Part shown: in pieces, positions 45,201-56,629 of the stretch | Numbering within the stretch: the stretch's first letter is position 1 | How the letters are laid out: each line of letters starts with the position of its first letter | NCBI GenBank assembly: GCA_014925825.1 | Contig: JACGCK010000036.1 | Span: 248,001-312,000 of the forward strand | Direction of reading: 5' to 3' | Origin: Pholiota molesta | Taxonomy: Eukaryota; Basidiomycota; Agaricomycetes; Agaricales; Strophariaceae | Length of the DNA: 64,000 nucleotides | Position numbers and translations under genes: made by a program | Notes under the pieces: generated by a model | What the model saw: the letters and a program-made list of their open reading frames with translations, nothing else | Told to the model about the DNA's origin: nothing | The model's database searches: none

Positions 45201-48200
45201 CATTGACCGCATTGTGGTCATGACTGAACAACCGCGCAACGAGCTCTTTGGATGTATGTGGGTCCATCTGAGCCTGCAACGCATCCGCGAGATCTTTCCG
45301 AGTGGGTCCGCCCTCGTTGACCCACCGACTCACATCTTTGCCCAATCTGCTCTTTTTAGTCTCGAGATTCATGTTGGAGAAAGGAAGTGATCCGTTCATT
45401 GTGGGCGACGATGTTGAAGCCTTTGCTGGTATAGTACTTGCTGGTATGGTCGCTTGATTGCGTTTGGTTTATTGGTTGGCTCAGTGTTTTCTGCTCGAGA
45501 ATCTGGCCTGCTAAGGCTTTGAGGAAGTTTGCGGCGCACACCTAACCCTTTAGCAACAGCAGGTTTACTATCAGGCACTGAGGCAGTGACGGGTGATTCC
45601 GGACCGGGACTTGGTGGGGAAGGAACAGGCGAGACAGCAACTTTTGCGACCGGTGCTGCTTTTGGAGCGGGGGCCGCAGATTCTGAAGGTCGAGCGGCCT
45701 GAATAGGGGTATTGCACTTGAACGAGAAGCTGGTTTCAGTGAATTGGTTTGTTGGAGGACGAAATCATAACTTGAACACTGAATGAGAATCGGAAGAAGA
45801 GCCTGAGCAGCCTTGCGTATATCACTGCTACGATCATCAAGAGACCCTACGATGAGGGGCGCCCAACCCCGCAGATCAAGAGACGCTTGGGGTTCATGGC
45901 CCTTGAACCAATCGACTGCCCATTGAATAAGAGTTGCCTTCTGAAGAGGATTAGTGCTTTCCAGCGCCGTCGTGACGCCGGGAACCATGCAATCAACCCC
46001 TTCACAAGCCTCGGCAATTGCGTTTAGGGTTTGGACAGCAGCAGCTCGAATGTTGGCCTTTTGATCTGATAGCACAGTGCAAATTGGAGTAACGAGAAGG
46101 CGAGCATGCTTGTCGAAAGGTTTACCCATGCCAGTCGCTATCCGTGACACGATGTCAAGAGCTAAGACTTGCACAGCTTTGTTCGAATCTGTCACTCTTG
46201 ATTTCAGAATCTGGCCGATTTCACCTGTTCATCAGAATAAGTATCAGGTGCGCGGTCGAGAAGAGGGAAGAATTACCCATGCTAGGCTTCAATCGTTTAT
46301 TGCTTCCTTGATCAAGCAATCCTTGCAGGGCTTCCAATGCCTCCTTCTTCGTTTTCCAGGCGTCGCTTTTCGCGTCCGTCAAGATCGTTGTGCCTTTAAA
46401 TATGCCATCCAGTTCCACGCGAGGGAAGAGATCGTCAAGTGGATCCGCCACACTAGCTTGAGCTTTCGATCCACCGGAATCAGCTGCGACGTTGGCAAAT
46501 CTGCTGACACTCTAGAAGGTTCGGGCGCTGCTTGACCTTCAACCTTGTCAAATTCAGATGTGATGGTATTCAGAAGTTGAGGGTTGAGATCCTCGATGAG
46601 GTCTTTGACGCCTTTAGATGTTGTGATAATCAGAACGTTTGGAGGATTGAGACGAGTGCTTAGTGCTTACTAGAACCCGCGAACAACTTTACCGTAACTA
46701 AAGCCTTTGTTGCACTCGTACGAACAGAGGCGTTCGAATTTTGCAATGCCGTCTTCAGGAAGTCAATTAATCCTCGTAGGGAGAGCCCGGCAATACCAAA
46801 ATCAGTTAAAGCGGAATTGATCCAGGTAATCGCATCAGCCAAAGTCTTTGGAGCTTTTGTTTGGACAAAGGGTCATACGCTTCCGGAAACATGTTAGTTA
46901 GGGTTAGACAGTGTCAAATTTTGAGGTATACCTTGACCAAGGACGAATTGCAATGAGGTCTTTTCTGCAAAGCTGAGCAAAGTATCACCCGCAGGTTTTT
47001 TCAACTTCAAGTCGCCAAGCTTTTCGGTTAGGTGACCAACGCAGAGAGCAACACACGATCTTCCGAAAGAAGGACACTGCTGGGCGAGAAAAGCCAAACT
47101 GCCATATATTTTGGCAGAAACCTAAATAAAAAATATGGTCAATGTCAAATTGGAAGTTACCCGCGGCTCGGCAGGAATAGGAAATATACCTGGAAATTTT
47201 TCTCATTCCAGCCTTTCTTGGCCAAGGCACGGACAACCACTTCGGCGTCCAAAGATTCCACTTCCGCTTCAAGCCAAGGCGTCAATTCATCCAACGCAGC
47301 AAGTCTCGTCTTCCAATTGGCGTCGCCCAGGCCTGTCATAACCGAAGCCGGAATCAGATCAGCAGCGAGGGCCTCTGCATCCTCAGGCGTATGCTTGTAC
47401 TTGACTGCATCAAGATTGGCCGCCGCCGATGCGCCAGGTTTATTCGAAGACTTAGCAGCCGCACCGGTAGGAGCCGCTTTCTTTGGAGCACTGGCAGCGG
47501 GTGTTGCAGCTACGGCAGGTTTCTTTGGCTAAAATTCCGATATGAATATTAGCACAATTTTTTTCACAGAAACAGGTATATTTACAGCGGGCTTAGCGGC
47601 TGGTTTCGATGCAGTTGGTTTTTGGGAGGCGGCGCTTCTTCCTCTGGTACGTTCTTTGGGATTGCTTTGGGAGCAGATTTCTTCGCGGCGGGCGCTGCTG
47701 CTGGTGCAGGGGCCCTAGCAGGGGCAGGCCCTCCAGCTTTGCATTTTACAGTGGCTTTTTCAAAGGCTTCTTTGATTTTTGCCTTTCGCAAATCCGGAAG
47801 ACCTTCCATCGTTGCATTGAGCGGCCGTTCCCCCACCATCTTCATGAGGGTACCAAAGCAGGTCGCCGCCTCGTTACGAGCACCCTCAAATCCGTCTTCA
47901 AGTAACACTGCTAAAGTCTCCGCCAACGGTTTGATCTGAGCGGGTTGTATTGGCGCTTTGGCCGACGAAATAGCTCTACCAAGAAACTTCAAAGTGCCTT
48001 CCTTGACTTGAGGATTCTTCGACTTCAAAGCAGTATCAAGATCGGGGATGATATCCGTAAGGGTAGTCTAAAGACGATTTATTTTCGTCCATACGTGCAC
48101 AGACTGGAAAGTGACTTACTGTGTTGAAGATTGCGTCCAAAGAAGCACCGATGGCATCAGTAACATTCGCTTTTCTTTCCTTTAATCTTTCTAGCATCAA

Positions 48201-49490
48201 AGGCACGACGCTTTCCCTATATCTCGCAAACGGCGCCATCATCCCTTTTGCAAGTCCTTCCAAAGCATTGGCTGCTACCATGACACAATTAATATTTGCG
48301 TCCTTAGCGATGCAAGTGGCTAGTGAGCGGGATAATTCAGCTATCTCGGCCCCATCCTTGACTCTGGGTGTATTGTTTATGACTGTTACAAGATCATCGA
48401 GAGCTTCTTTCCGTTCTTTCCACTTTGAGGATTTGAGATTTGTTTGGAATGAAGACGGTAGCTTAGGCATTATATCTTCAGGTTCGGCAAATGAGCGTGG
48501 ATCGGGAGGAGCCATATCATCTGATATATTGCAAAGTCATTTAAATAAAATTTGAAGATAGATGTCAAATTTTACTCACCTTCCTCCTCTTCGACGGGCG
48601 CAGCATCCTCGCTGAGGCTACTTCGCGTGACTGAGCACGCGTAACTCTATCAGGTTTCAAAGTCTTATGCCCCTTTCCATCCTTCTCCAACGCTTCGAAG
48701 GAATCCTTCAATTCTTTGACTTGTACCGGCTTCAAATCAGCCAACCAAGGTTCGATGCCAGGACCAATGTATTGATATAGGACGATTGTGAGATTGGTCC
48801 CCTCTGCTCGAACAGTCTTATCGCTGTGCGCAAATATTTTTGGTAAAGCCTTCAAAATTGGAGGCGAGGGAACGACTTGTGCGCCAAAAACGCTATATTC
48901 AGGTCAGCACGTCAACCGATGAGGACCCTGTCTGCACGTGTACTCACCGTACTATTTCTTTCAAAGCCTGGACACATCCTGCTATGGCTTTGGGTTGTTT
49001 TGCGGAGAGGCCTACTAATAAATCGGTCTGAATAAGAGAGATGCGTTGAGATATATGCCCAAGTTGAAATCCGAGGTAGAACTTACCACGACCCCTGCGC
49101 CACCATTCTCTACTTCAACATATTGAGTCACAAGCTCGATGGCTTGGTTCTTGGTACCGACGCGCGTCGAGCCTAAGCACTTGTCGACCAAAGCTGGAAC
49201 GACTCCGTCTCGCGTTTTGGCAGCTGTTTCTCCGGCAAACTTTACAAGAGCCACGAGACATTCAACTCCTTTTTCTTGAGCAACAGCATTAGCGTCCGTG
49301 GCGAATTTCTTCAATAGGTCCACATTGTTGACATATGGTTTGAATGCAGGATCAGTATCCGATGCAGTGTTTCCGAAAGTCTTGATCAAGGATTCGTATG
49401 CACTAACGCGCGCTTTCCATTTTTATGGGCGAGTCTTTCAGAGATCGGAAGGGTTGTGAAATCTTCTTCCGGCGGCGGAGGACCATCCAT
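42298..49490 (-). CDS. STU2: XMAP215/Stu2-family microtubule polymerase with five TOG domains
   Basis: Binds tubulin through TOG arrays and speeds microtubule growth at spindle poles and kinetochores. Start at MDGPPPPEEDFTTLPISERL (ATG 49488-49490). TOG1 (about 48565-49470) has KNWKARVSAYE; TOG2 (47700-48515) SKWKERKEALDDL; TOG3 (46660-47360) ANWKTRLAALDELTPWLE; TOG4 (45800-46450) DAWKTKKEALEALQGL; TOG5 (44591-45399) VNDWINGLTTIADFY. The Trp-(K/N)-x-R/K loop that contacts tubulin is seen in each. Linkers are Ala/Pro/Lys-rich (47400-47700) or Ser/Pro-rich (43900-44540); the C-terminal part is helical with an Ala-rich run and ends TTPSRTSLG. About twenty exons, over 2000 residues. Three single-base frame breaks are apparent (see findings). 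Confidence 0.9.
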
Positions 49491-50004
49491 CGTCTAGATA
49501 TTTGGATATCAAGATCTGAAGGAAACGGTCGCCGGGGGAAGGATACGGACTGGAAAGTGTAAAGTTAACACAACTTGTTGAATTAGTACTTGAGGTGCAA
49601 TATGGCTTCACGTGACCAGTCAACAATTATGTCACGTCGCGAACACGCTGGCCTGGTTGTCAATTAAATTCTTGCGCCCCTGATTTGAATCAAACGCGGA
49701 GTCGTTATCGAGCAAATTGTGAGATTGCCAGAACCATGTTTAATGATTACAGCAAATATACAGCAAACCACAATTATAGTGATGTTGGACATACTGTGCC
49801 CTTAGTTCGAGCGAATCCGGAGTCGCAAAGTGAATTTGTGCGATTACATTGGGTGAATTGATGCTGTCTAAAATTTACAACAAGTAGTTCGGTACGTTGC
49901 AGATCGTAGTAGTTCTAATCACAAAATTCCAGGCTATCGCGAAGCCAAAGCGTCTCCTACAGTCGCCACAAGCTCAAATATCCTAAGAATTTCTTCATCG
50001 GAGA
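49491..50004. other. Intergenic region
   Basis: 514 bp between the Stu2 start and the APC5-like stop (both minus strand). No coding frame or repeat of note. Confidence 0.4.
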
Positions 50005-52864
50005 CTAGCCTTTCCAATTCTTGCTGCTTGGTCTCAGATCAGCATGGCGTTGAGCCGCCTTCTGCCTTTCGTCCTGCATGTCCAAGTTGTGATAGACAAC
50101 AGACAGCATGTATTGGACATCTTTCAGGGATTGGTACATTTCCAGTATGAGGAAGTCGGATTCTGCTATTGAAAGGTATGGAAGAGCTTCTCGCAACGCA
50201 TCAGCTGTTATAACGATGATTGATCAGGGTTACAAAAACGGAGCGAATGCAAGCCACATACCCGTCGACTCCCCTGCGACGATGATGCATCGAGCAAGGG
50301 TAAAGCAGGCGACGGCACGTTGTTCCAAGTCATCACCATTGATCACCTGTATACGGGATAAGTAAATATGTAATTTGACACGGCAATATGATGTGACGAA
50401 TAACCTGCGGTAATATCTCCTCCAAAATCCGTCTCGATCTTTTCGACATGCCAAATTCTAGTCCAATGTCGGCAAGAAGAATGATGCATGTTCTGTAAAG
50501 ATTGAATCGTCCAAGAAATTCTGAGTGCCAGATTGCTTGAAGTAAATATTCAGTGCCGGATGTAACTTGGTCGAGTTGCTAGTCTTGCTCGTAAATCTAG
50601 TAATCCCTCCGAAAACAAAAAATAATGACTTACACGTAATTGCAAGGTTTGGTATAGGGATTCGCGAATTGTTGACATTTTATCACCGCTTACATGGAAG
50701 AGATATTCCTTCTCGTTAAACGGTCCGTTGGGTCTTCGAGGGAGAAGCAATTCTCTATACAGTCGTAATTGACCTCTGATTAAGAATAAGCCGTTTGTCA
50801 TTTCTAACATAATCGAATATTTGCATACCGGCGCGTAGCCCGTAATGCGAGAATGCGCCAAATTTGGTGAGCCCATTGTCCATAATCGTGGATTATAGGC
50901 CACACCACACAGATGGATCAATCAAAAGGGCTAAGGCTTCCGTATACTTTCCTTGTCTCGCTTGCTAATATGGAATGCATTAGCAATGCAGATAATACGG
51001 TAGAAACAGAAGACACGATACCTTGTAGGCCTTGTTAAGGATGATAGCCAGTCTATTGTTGTTATCAGTGCTTGGTTCCATGAATGTAATACAATGTTCT
51101 CCTCGAGAGCTGCTAGTTTGTCACATCCTTGTACCATCTGAGATGATAGAATTACGTCAAGTGAGCGATACTCACCTGCCTCTCGCCAAACTATTGATTG
51201 CACACTATGCGGTGCCCATTGTTGATTCTCAGATGGCAGGGCAAATTGAACATCTAGCCAGTGGTCGAACAAGCCCACAGCTTGAAAGATTTTATTAAAT
51301 GCAGCACTGAGAGGCTGATCCTAAGAAGCGGATGTGAATTGATGAAATAGGATAGAGATGAGAAGTTGCCAACATTTTCCTCTTCCAAGAGCTTGCTAAC
51401 ATCGAAAAGGACTTCAAGAGGGTGAATGTCAGGCTGTACGGCATGGAGAATTGGCTTCTGTCCTGGATTTTCTGTCGGAAGCCGGTGTAAAAGGCTAGAA
51501 AACGTTAATTTGACCAGTGCGCAAGTTTTTGTCATCGTTAACATACCTGGTGCAATGATGCAGCGTAATTCGATCGCCGCTCGTCCTCGCGGCAATTATA
51601 GCCTCGGATAATAGCTGAATAGCGAATGTCAATTTGTTAATTTAGCCCGCGGAAGCGTTGAAAACGTCTGACCTTTCTTGCAGCGACAAATTCGCCTTCA
51701 ATGTAATGCATTCTGACCAAGTTGAGCATGGCATGCGGTCGGTAGCCTCTACAAAATATATTTCACCTACTGTCCATTAAATTAGAAGGAAAAAAAACTC
51801 ACGAGTCATTGCTCTCATGAAAATGTTGCTCGAAGAAATGGCGAAGATTCTCTACGGCGACGCTTTCATCTCCAATGGCGAGGTTTTTTTCCCACCTAGA
51901 ACAACGTTAGAAAAATCCGAATTCATTCATTGAGACCCATACTTTTCGTAGAATATTGGTTTCGCCCAGTTTTTCCTATCCGCTTGAGTTTTGAACACCA
52001 GAAGATCACCTGGGATGAGCCATTAGACAATGCTCACGGATAATGGGAGATTCTTACTGTTCAAGTCCTCCTTGTGAATGATTCCATAACCCGCAGAAGA
52101 ATCACCAGCACACCAAGCTGCATAATCTTGACAGAGTCTGCTTAACCCAGAGAAGGAGAGCTTAGTGAAACTGATGAAACATCTGCGGCAGAAATATCCG
52201 AAGACTGAACGTGGTATCTAAAGCTTCGTTCACAGTGTGCTCGTTTACGCCCAGGAAGGTTATGACTCACTAACCGGGGTTGCACCTTGAAACAATTGAG
52301 TTGCCGTTTAACGCAGCGTTGTTGTATATAGAACTAGACTTACGTCGACGTTCTTGACTACAAAGAGACCGGGTACATCTTTGAAAAACGAGTGTCAGGG
52401 CAAGCCGAGAATCAAGATTGCTCCCATCTTGTACTGACTTCCAAAGAAATTGGCCATCTTATCAATTTTGTCCAAATCATCGTGCTACAGTTAGATCTAT
52501 CGCGTCAAGGAGGAATCCACATGTATAATTATTCGCAAGCTTACGATACTTCTAATAGCGATTTTAAATTCGGCGCATTCTTCCGCATCAGCAGAAGGCC
52601 CTGAACAAACCTCCGACAAAAGTTCTTCGTGTGATTTTGGTTGGGCAACCTGTCCTCAAGTGAATCTTGATTTCAAGTTCAATGAATATGAAAACCTACC
52701 TCGGCGATCTCGTTTAACAGAACACGGTAGATATGCAACGCAAAGGGAGTAGGAAATTTCTTGACTTCATGGTCTTTAAAAGCCATCATAAGGATAGATA
52801 ATAGAGCAATATGATGAGGACGTAGAACATGGTCCACTGGTGGTGGTGGCGGTGGTTCATCCAT
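50005..52864 (-). CDS. APC5: Anaphase-promoting complex subunit 5 (APC5-like, TPR)
   Basis: APC5 is a TPR scaffold subunit of the anaphase-promoting complex, the E3 ligase that triggers mitotic exit. Start MDEPPPPPPVDHVLRPHHIA at 52862-52864, followed by LLSILMMAFKDHEVKKFPTP. A central part contains LSRLCQDYAAWCAGDSSAGY, VAVENLRHFFEQHFHES, and the block YRPHAMLNLVRMHYIEGEFV followed by AARKLLSEAIIAARTSGDRI, which corresponds to the APC5 TPR signature. More TPR-like helices follow, ending QRHADLRPSSKNWKG. About fifteen exons, introns about 50-60 bp. The assignment rests on the TPR signature and N-terminus; a Mau2/Scc4-type TPR protein was the alternative and fits less well. Confidence 0.68.
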
Positions 52865-53234
52865 AGCACAACAACTGAGTTCGCGACCTTTGATGGTACG
52901 AAACGCGTACTAGCCTGGCCAGTGGGCCACTTCGGTTTAAGTGCTCAGAAATTGACGCTAAAGAGATAAAGAGCCAAGAAAGACAGATGTTAGGCTTATG
53001 AAGAAGTGTGAATAGGGGATCGCAGCCACATTGATGATGCTCGAAGGTTCAACTAACGTTGGATTCAACTTTGATTCAACTGCAAGTCGCGCTAAGGAAT
53101 GGAAGCTGTTTGGCAACGGTCCTTTGGACTAACAATTTGATGAGCGTCTTTCCTCTTTTGGTTTAAGAAAAAGTGAGCACTCTTAACTTGCATTAGCTCT
53201 CAGAGCCTTTCTCCTCAATATCTAGCTCTGGGCC
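52865..53234. promoter_or_regulatory. Divergent promoter region, APC5 / Noc3
   Basis: 370 bp between diverging start codons. It includes two nearby TTCAAC-containing direct repeats (around 53048-53080). No defined site. Confidence 0.4.
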
Positions 53235-56134
53235 ATGGCCAACAATGTCAAAGGCAAACGGCCTGCGCCATCTTCTCAAGTTGAGTTTATTCCTACAGAA
53301 AATGTGCTCAAATTCATGGATATTGTTCATACCCTAGGCATCTTCCAAAAAACGCAAACTGAACGACGGAAAGCAGAAAAACGTGAAGCCAGCGCTAAGG
53401 GCAAAGGAAAGGAGAAAGAGAAGGCGCCTAAGAGGGAGAGGTTGGCCGACTCGGGAAAGATACCTATACCCATTCAAGACGATGATATCGAGTTGTCCGA
53501 TCAAGATATGGAGTTCTTCGAAGAGTATAGCAGGCTGCTGTTGGTTTCCTGAATAAATTGGATCGGAATGGAATTATGCGGTATATTGATATTCCCATAC
53601 ACTTGTCATTATCTTACTCATATTTGACACAGGAGCAAAAAAGAAACGCAAAGACTTCACGAACTAACGAAGCCAGTGCGAAAAACCGAAGTACATGATG
53701 ATCTACCTTCTCTCAATTCCGACGATGAATCCTGGGACTCTGAGCTCCCAGAAGATATGTCAGATGTAATGTATCAGGCGACGAGGTTTCAAACGACGAT
53801 GACGACGACGCCTTTTCAAATGCCTCAGACGATTCTAATGAGGAAATGCCATACGAAACGGCACCTCGAAAACAACGCGTCGAGCCGGATGGGCCAACTG
53901 AAGTGCAACGGCTCCCTATTAAGCTTGCGAATGGACAGTTACTCAAAACAGGAACGAAAACGGTTTCCACAAAATCGGTTGCAGTGTCAGAGGAATCTTC
54001 TGAGGACGAGGAAGAGGAAGAGGAGGAAGAAACAGAAAGGGTAGAGGACGTCGCGACTGGAGCGCGTTTTGGGCGACCTGCGGTGGTGGATGTCCTGCAA
54101 ACCAAATCGCGAAGACAAAGGATTGAGATGGCCAAGGAGCAAATCGCGGGTATTTGCCAAGAGATTATGGCGGACCCAGAAAATAGCGTACGTCCCATCT
54201 CTAATTCGCCACCTGCAAAAGCAGCCTTACGCCCCATGTCTAGCTTGGCCTTCTTCGGCGATTGCATACATTTGCGTTGCATACTGTAACCACTCCCGCG
54301 AACCCCGAACCCGTTCCCAATGACCCAATCATTCGGAAACTAGCAGTTCTTTCGCAACTCGCTATTTTTAAAGATATCATTCCTGGCTATCGAATTCGTG
54401 CCCTGACGGAGGCCGAGAAGGCAGAGAAGGTCAGTCAAATGGTTGCACGGACGCGAGATTGGGAACAAGGTCTTGTCATTGTCTACCAAGCCTACCTAAG
54501 ATTATTGGAGAAGGAAATGAAAGGTGCGTAGTTTATGCTTTGACAGATCGTCAACGCTAATTGACAATTAGTTCGATCTGACCTAATGGATACTGCACTA
54601 CACTGCATGTGTACATTATTGTCCGAACTCACCCATTTCAACTTCCGGACTAACCTTATGACGGCTGTTGTATCTCATCTCAGTAAAAAATCATGGGACA
54701 AGGTATTTTTGCATCATCGCGTTGAAGGTTGGATCTAATGGCTGTCTAGGCATCTGAACTATGCTCCAAAACCCTAATTGCAGTCTTCCGCGCTGATCTC
54801 ACTGGAGAAGCATCCTTGGAAATCGTCCGATTGATTAACAGGATGGTCAAGGAGCGTCACTTCAAGGTTCATCCAAACGTTTTGGCATGCCTACTCCATC
54901 TCCGGTTAAGAACAGAGCTTGGGGTCCGCGCATCCAACACTCATGCAGATAAATCCGAGGAAGACAAAAAAGATTACCTCGGCACATGAAGCCCAAGAAA
55001 CCGAGCCTGTCCATCTGAGCAAAAAGGCTAAAAAGGCCTACAAGGAGCAAAAAGAGATTAATAAAGAGCTCCAAGAAGCTGGTGCAGAGGTTGACAAAGA
55101 AGAGCGCAAAACAATCGTGAGTGGATAATATATGTTCCCTTTTTGTTGCGTTGACCAGACTACATCTCTGATGGAAACGTAGCAAACGGAAACGTTGAAG
55201 CTTCTCTTTGCGTTGTACTTTCGTATTCTCAAGAACCCCACGCCGACCCCTCTGCTCCCTGCTGCGCTTTCTGGGATTTCGCGTTTCGCACATCTCGTCA
55301 ACATCGATTTCTTCAAGGATCTCATGACCGTGTTAAAAGATCTCATTACTATGGAGGAAGAATATGCTACGAAGCACGCTGCCGATTTAGAATCGACACC
55401 GATGTCGGCGCATGCCTTCCAACAGGTTGTTGTACGCCAACTCATGTGCATAGTCACTGCTTTTGAGCTTCTATCAGGCCAAGGTGATTTAAAATTTCCT
55501 GTTTAAATTTTTTCTCCACACCCTAAATGAAAACCCCATACTGACTGACTTTCGCTGCATCTGGTTGTGTGCCACGTTCCTTCTTACAGGCGACGCATTG
55601 AATATGGACTTGTCCGCGTTTATAACACAGCTATACAGCATGCTCCTGTCGCTCACATTCTCGTCCGAGATCGACGCCCATACGCCATCACCATCAACAT
55701 CAGGACCCACCGGTCCGACCGCCACGCCCCCAGCGCCTTCTTCTTCGCCATCATCTTCCACATCCGTAATTGACATGTTGTTCCGAGCGCTCAATCTGAT
55801 CTTCTCGCCACGCTCCTCCGGAACGAGCGCGCCGCCCTGGCGCTCCGCCGCATTCGGCAAACGCCTGTTGACGGCAGCCCTGCACTGGCCGCCGCGTGCG
55901 GCGCTCCGCGCGCTCGACTTCGTGGGCGGGCTGGTGGCCAAGGACCGCACGCTCGAGGCGATGCTGGCGACGGAGGACCGCGTGTTCAACGGGGTGTACC
56001 GCGCGGACGTGGACGACCCGCAATTGAGCAATCCGTTTGGGACGTCGTTCTTTGAGCTGCACGCGCTGCACACGCAACACTGGGACCCACGCGTGCGACG
56101 GGAGGCAGGGAAGCTGCTGAACTTCAAGGCGTAG
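53235..56134 (+). CDS. NOC3: Nucleolar complex protein 3 (Noc3)
   Basis: Noc3 acts in 60S ribosome assembly and replication licensing. Start MANNVKGKRPAPSSQVEFIP at 53235. A basic/charged N-terminus (KREASAKGKGKEKEKAPKRE), then the conserved GFLNKLDRNGIMR, SKKETQRLHELTKPVRKTEV, the acidic DDDDDAFSNASDDSNEE and EEEEEEEE tracts, KSRRQRIEMAKEQIAGICQE, IIRKLAVLSQLAIFKDIIPG, YRIRALTEAEKAEKVSQMVA, RDWEQGLVIVYQAYLRLLEK, TALHCMCTLLSELTHFNFRT, VKERHFKVHPNVLACLLHLR. The C-terminal CBF/Noc3 region has LYFRILKNPTPTPLLPAALS and ends HWDPRVRREAGKLLNFKA. Eight or more exons. Three apparent single-base frame breaks interrupt it (53533-53534, 53768-53769, 54966-54971). Confidence 0.9.
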
Positions 56135-56629
56135 GTAAATACAGATTGTGCTATATGGGCTACATGAGGGGCTGTGATGAGTGAGCGATGCTTAGTGCAT
56201 GGTATTATTTTACATCTCTTGTACTCGACCGATCTCCGTATGTACGTTAAAATGCCATGGAGTAGGATACAACAGAAGGGATAAATACAGACGACACCGG
56301 TCGTCGAAGCAATACAGTTATGGGGTGTGATGATGTGCAGTAAGGTCCATGTGGTCAGAGTTCTGTGAGAGAGAGAAAGAGTACGATGGTGTTGAGACAG
56401 AGAAAGATGCAGAGGTAGTTGTAGAATGTCGAAAGTAAGGTAGTTACAATAGCAATAAACATACAGAACAGCCGTGATGAGGTTCGAACGGGTGGGGGTA
56501 TGTCTCTCCAAGAACATAAGCAAAAAAAGGAAAGGAAGATGATGAGCGAGAAGATCAGAAATCGAAGATGGCGAAGCGCCGAAGGCTTGCTCCAGAATTA
56601 GAGTGATGGTTGGAGAGTCTGAATCCTCG
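56135..56629. other. Convergent 3' region, Noc3 / TEA factor
   Basis: 495 bp between converging stops. Purine-rich on the plus strand, with a GAGAGAGAAAGAG tract near 56370. Presumably both 3' UTRs. No gene seen. Confidence 0.4.

Noticed and set aside
50005..52864. Cohesin loader Mau2/Scc4 as identity of the TPR gene
   Set aside because: The N-terminus and the YRPHAMLNLVRMHYIEGEFV block fit APC5 better.
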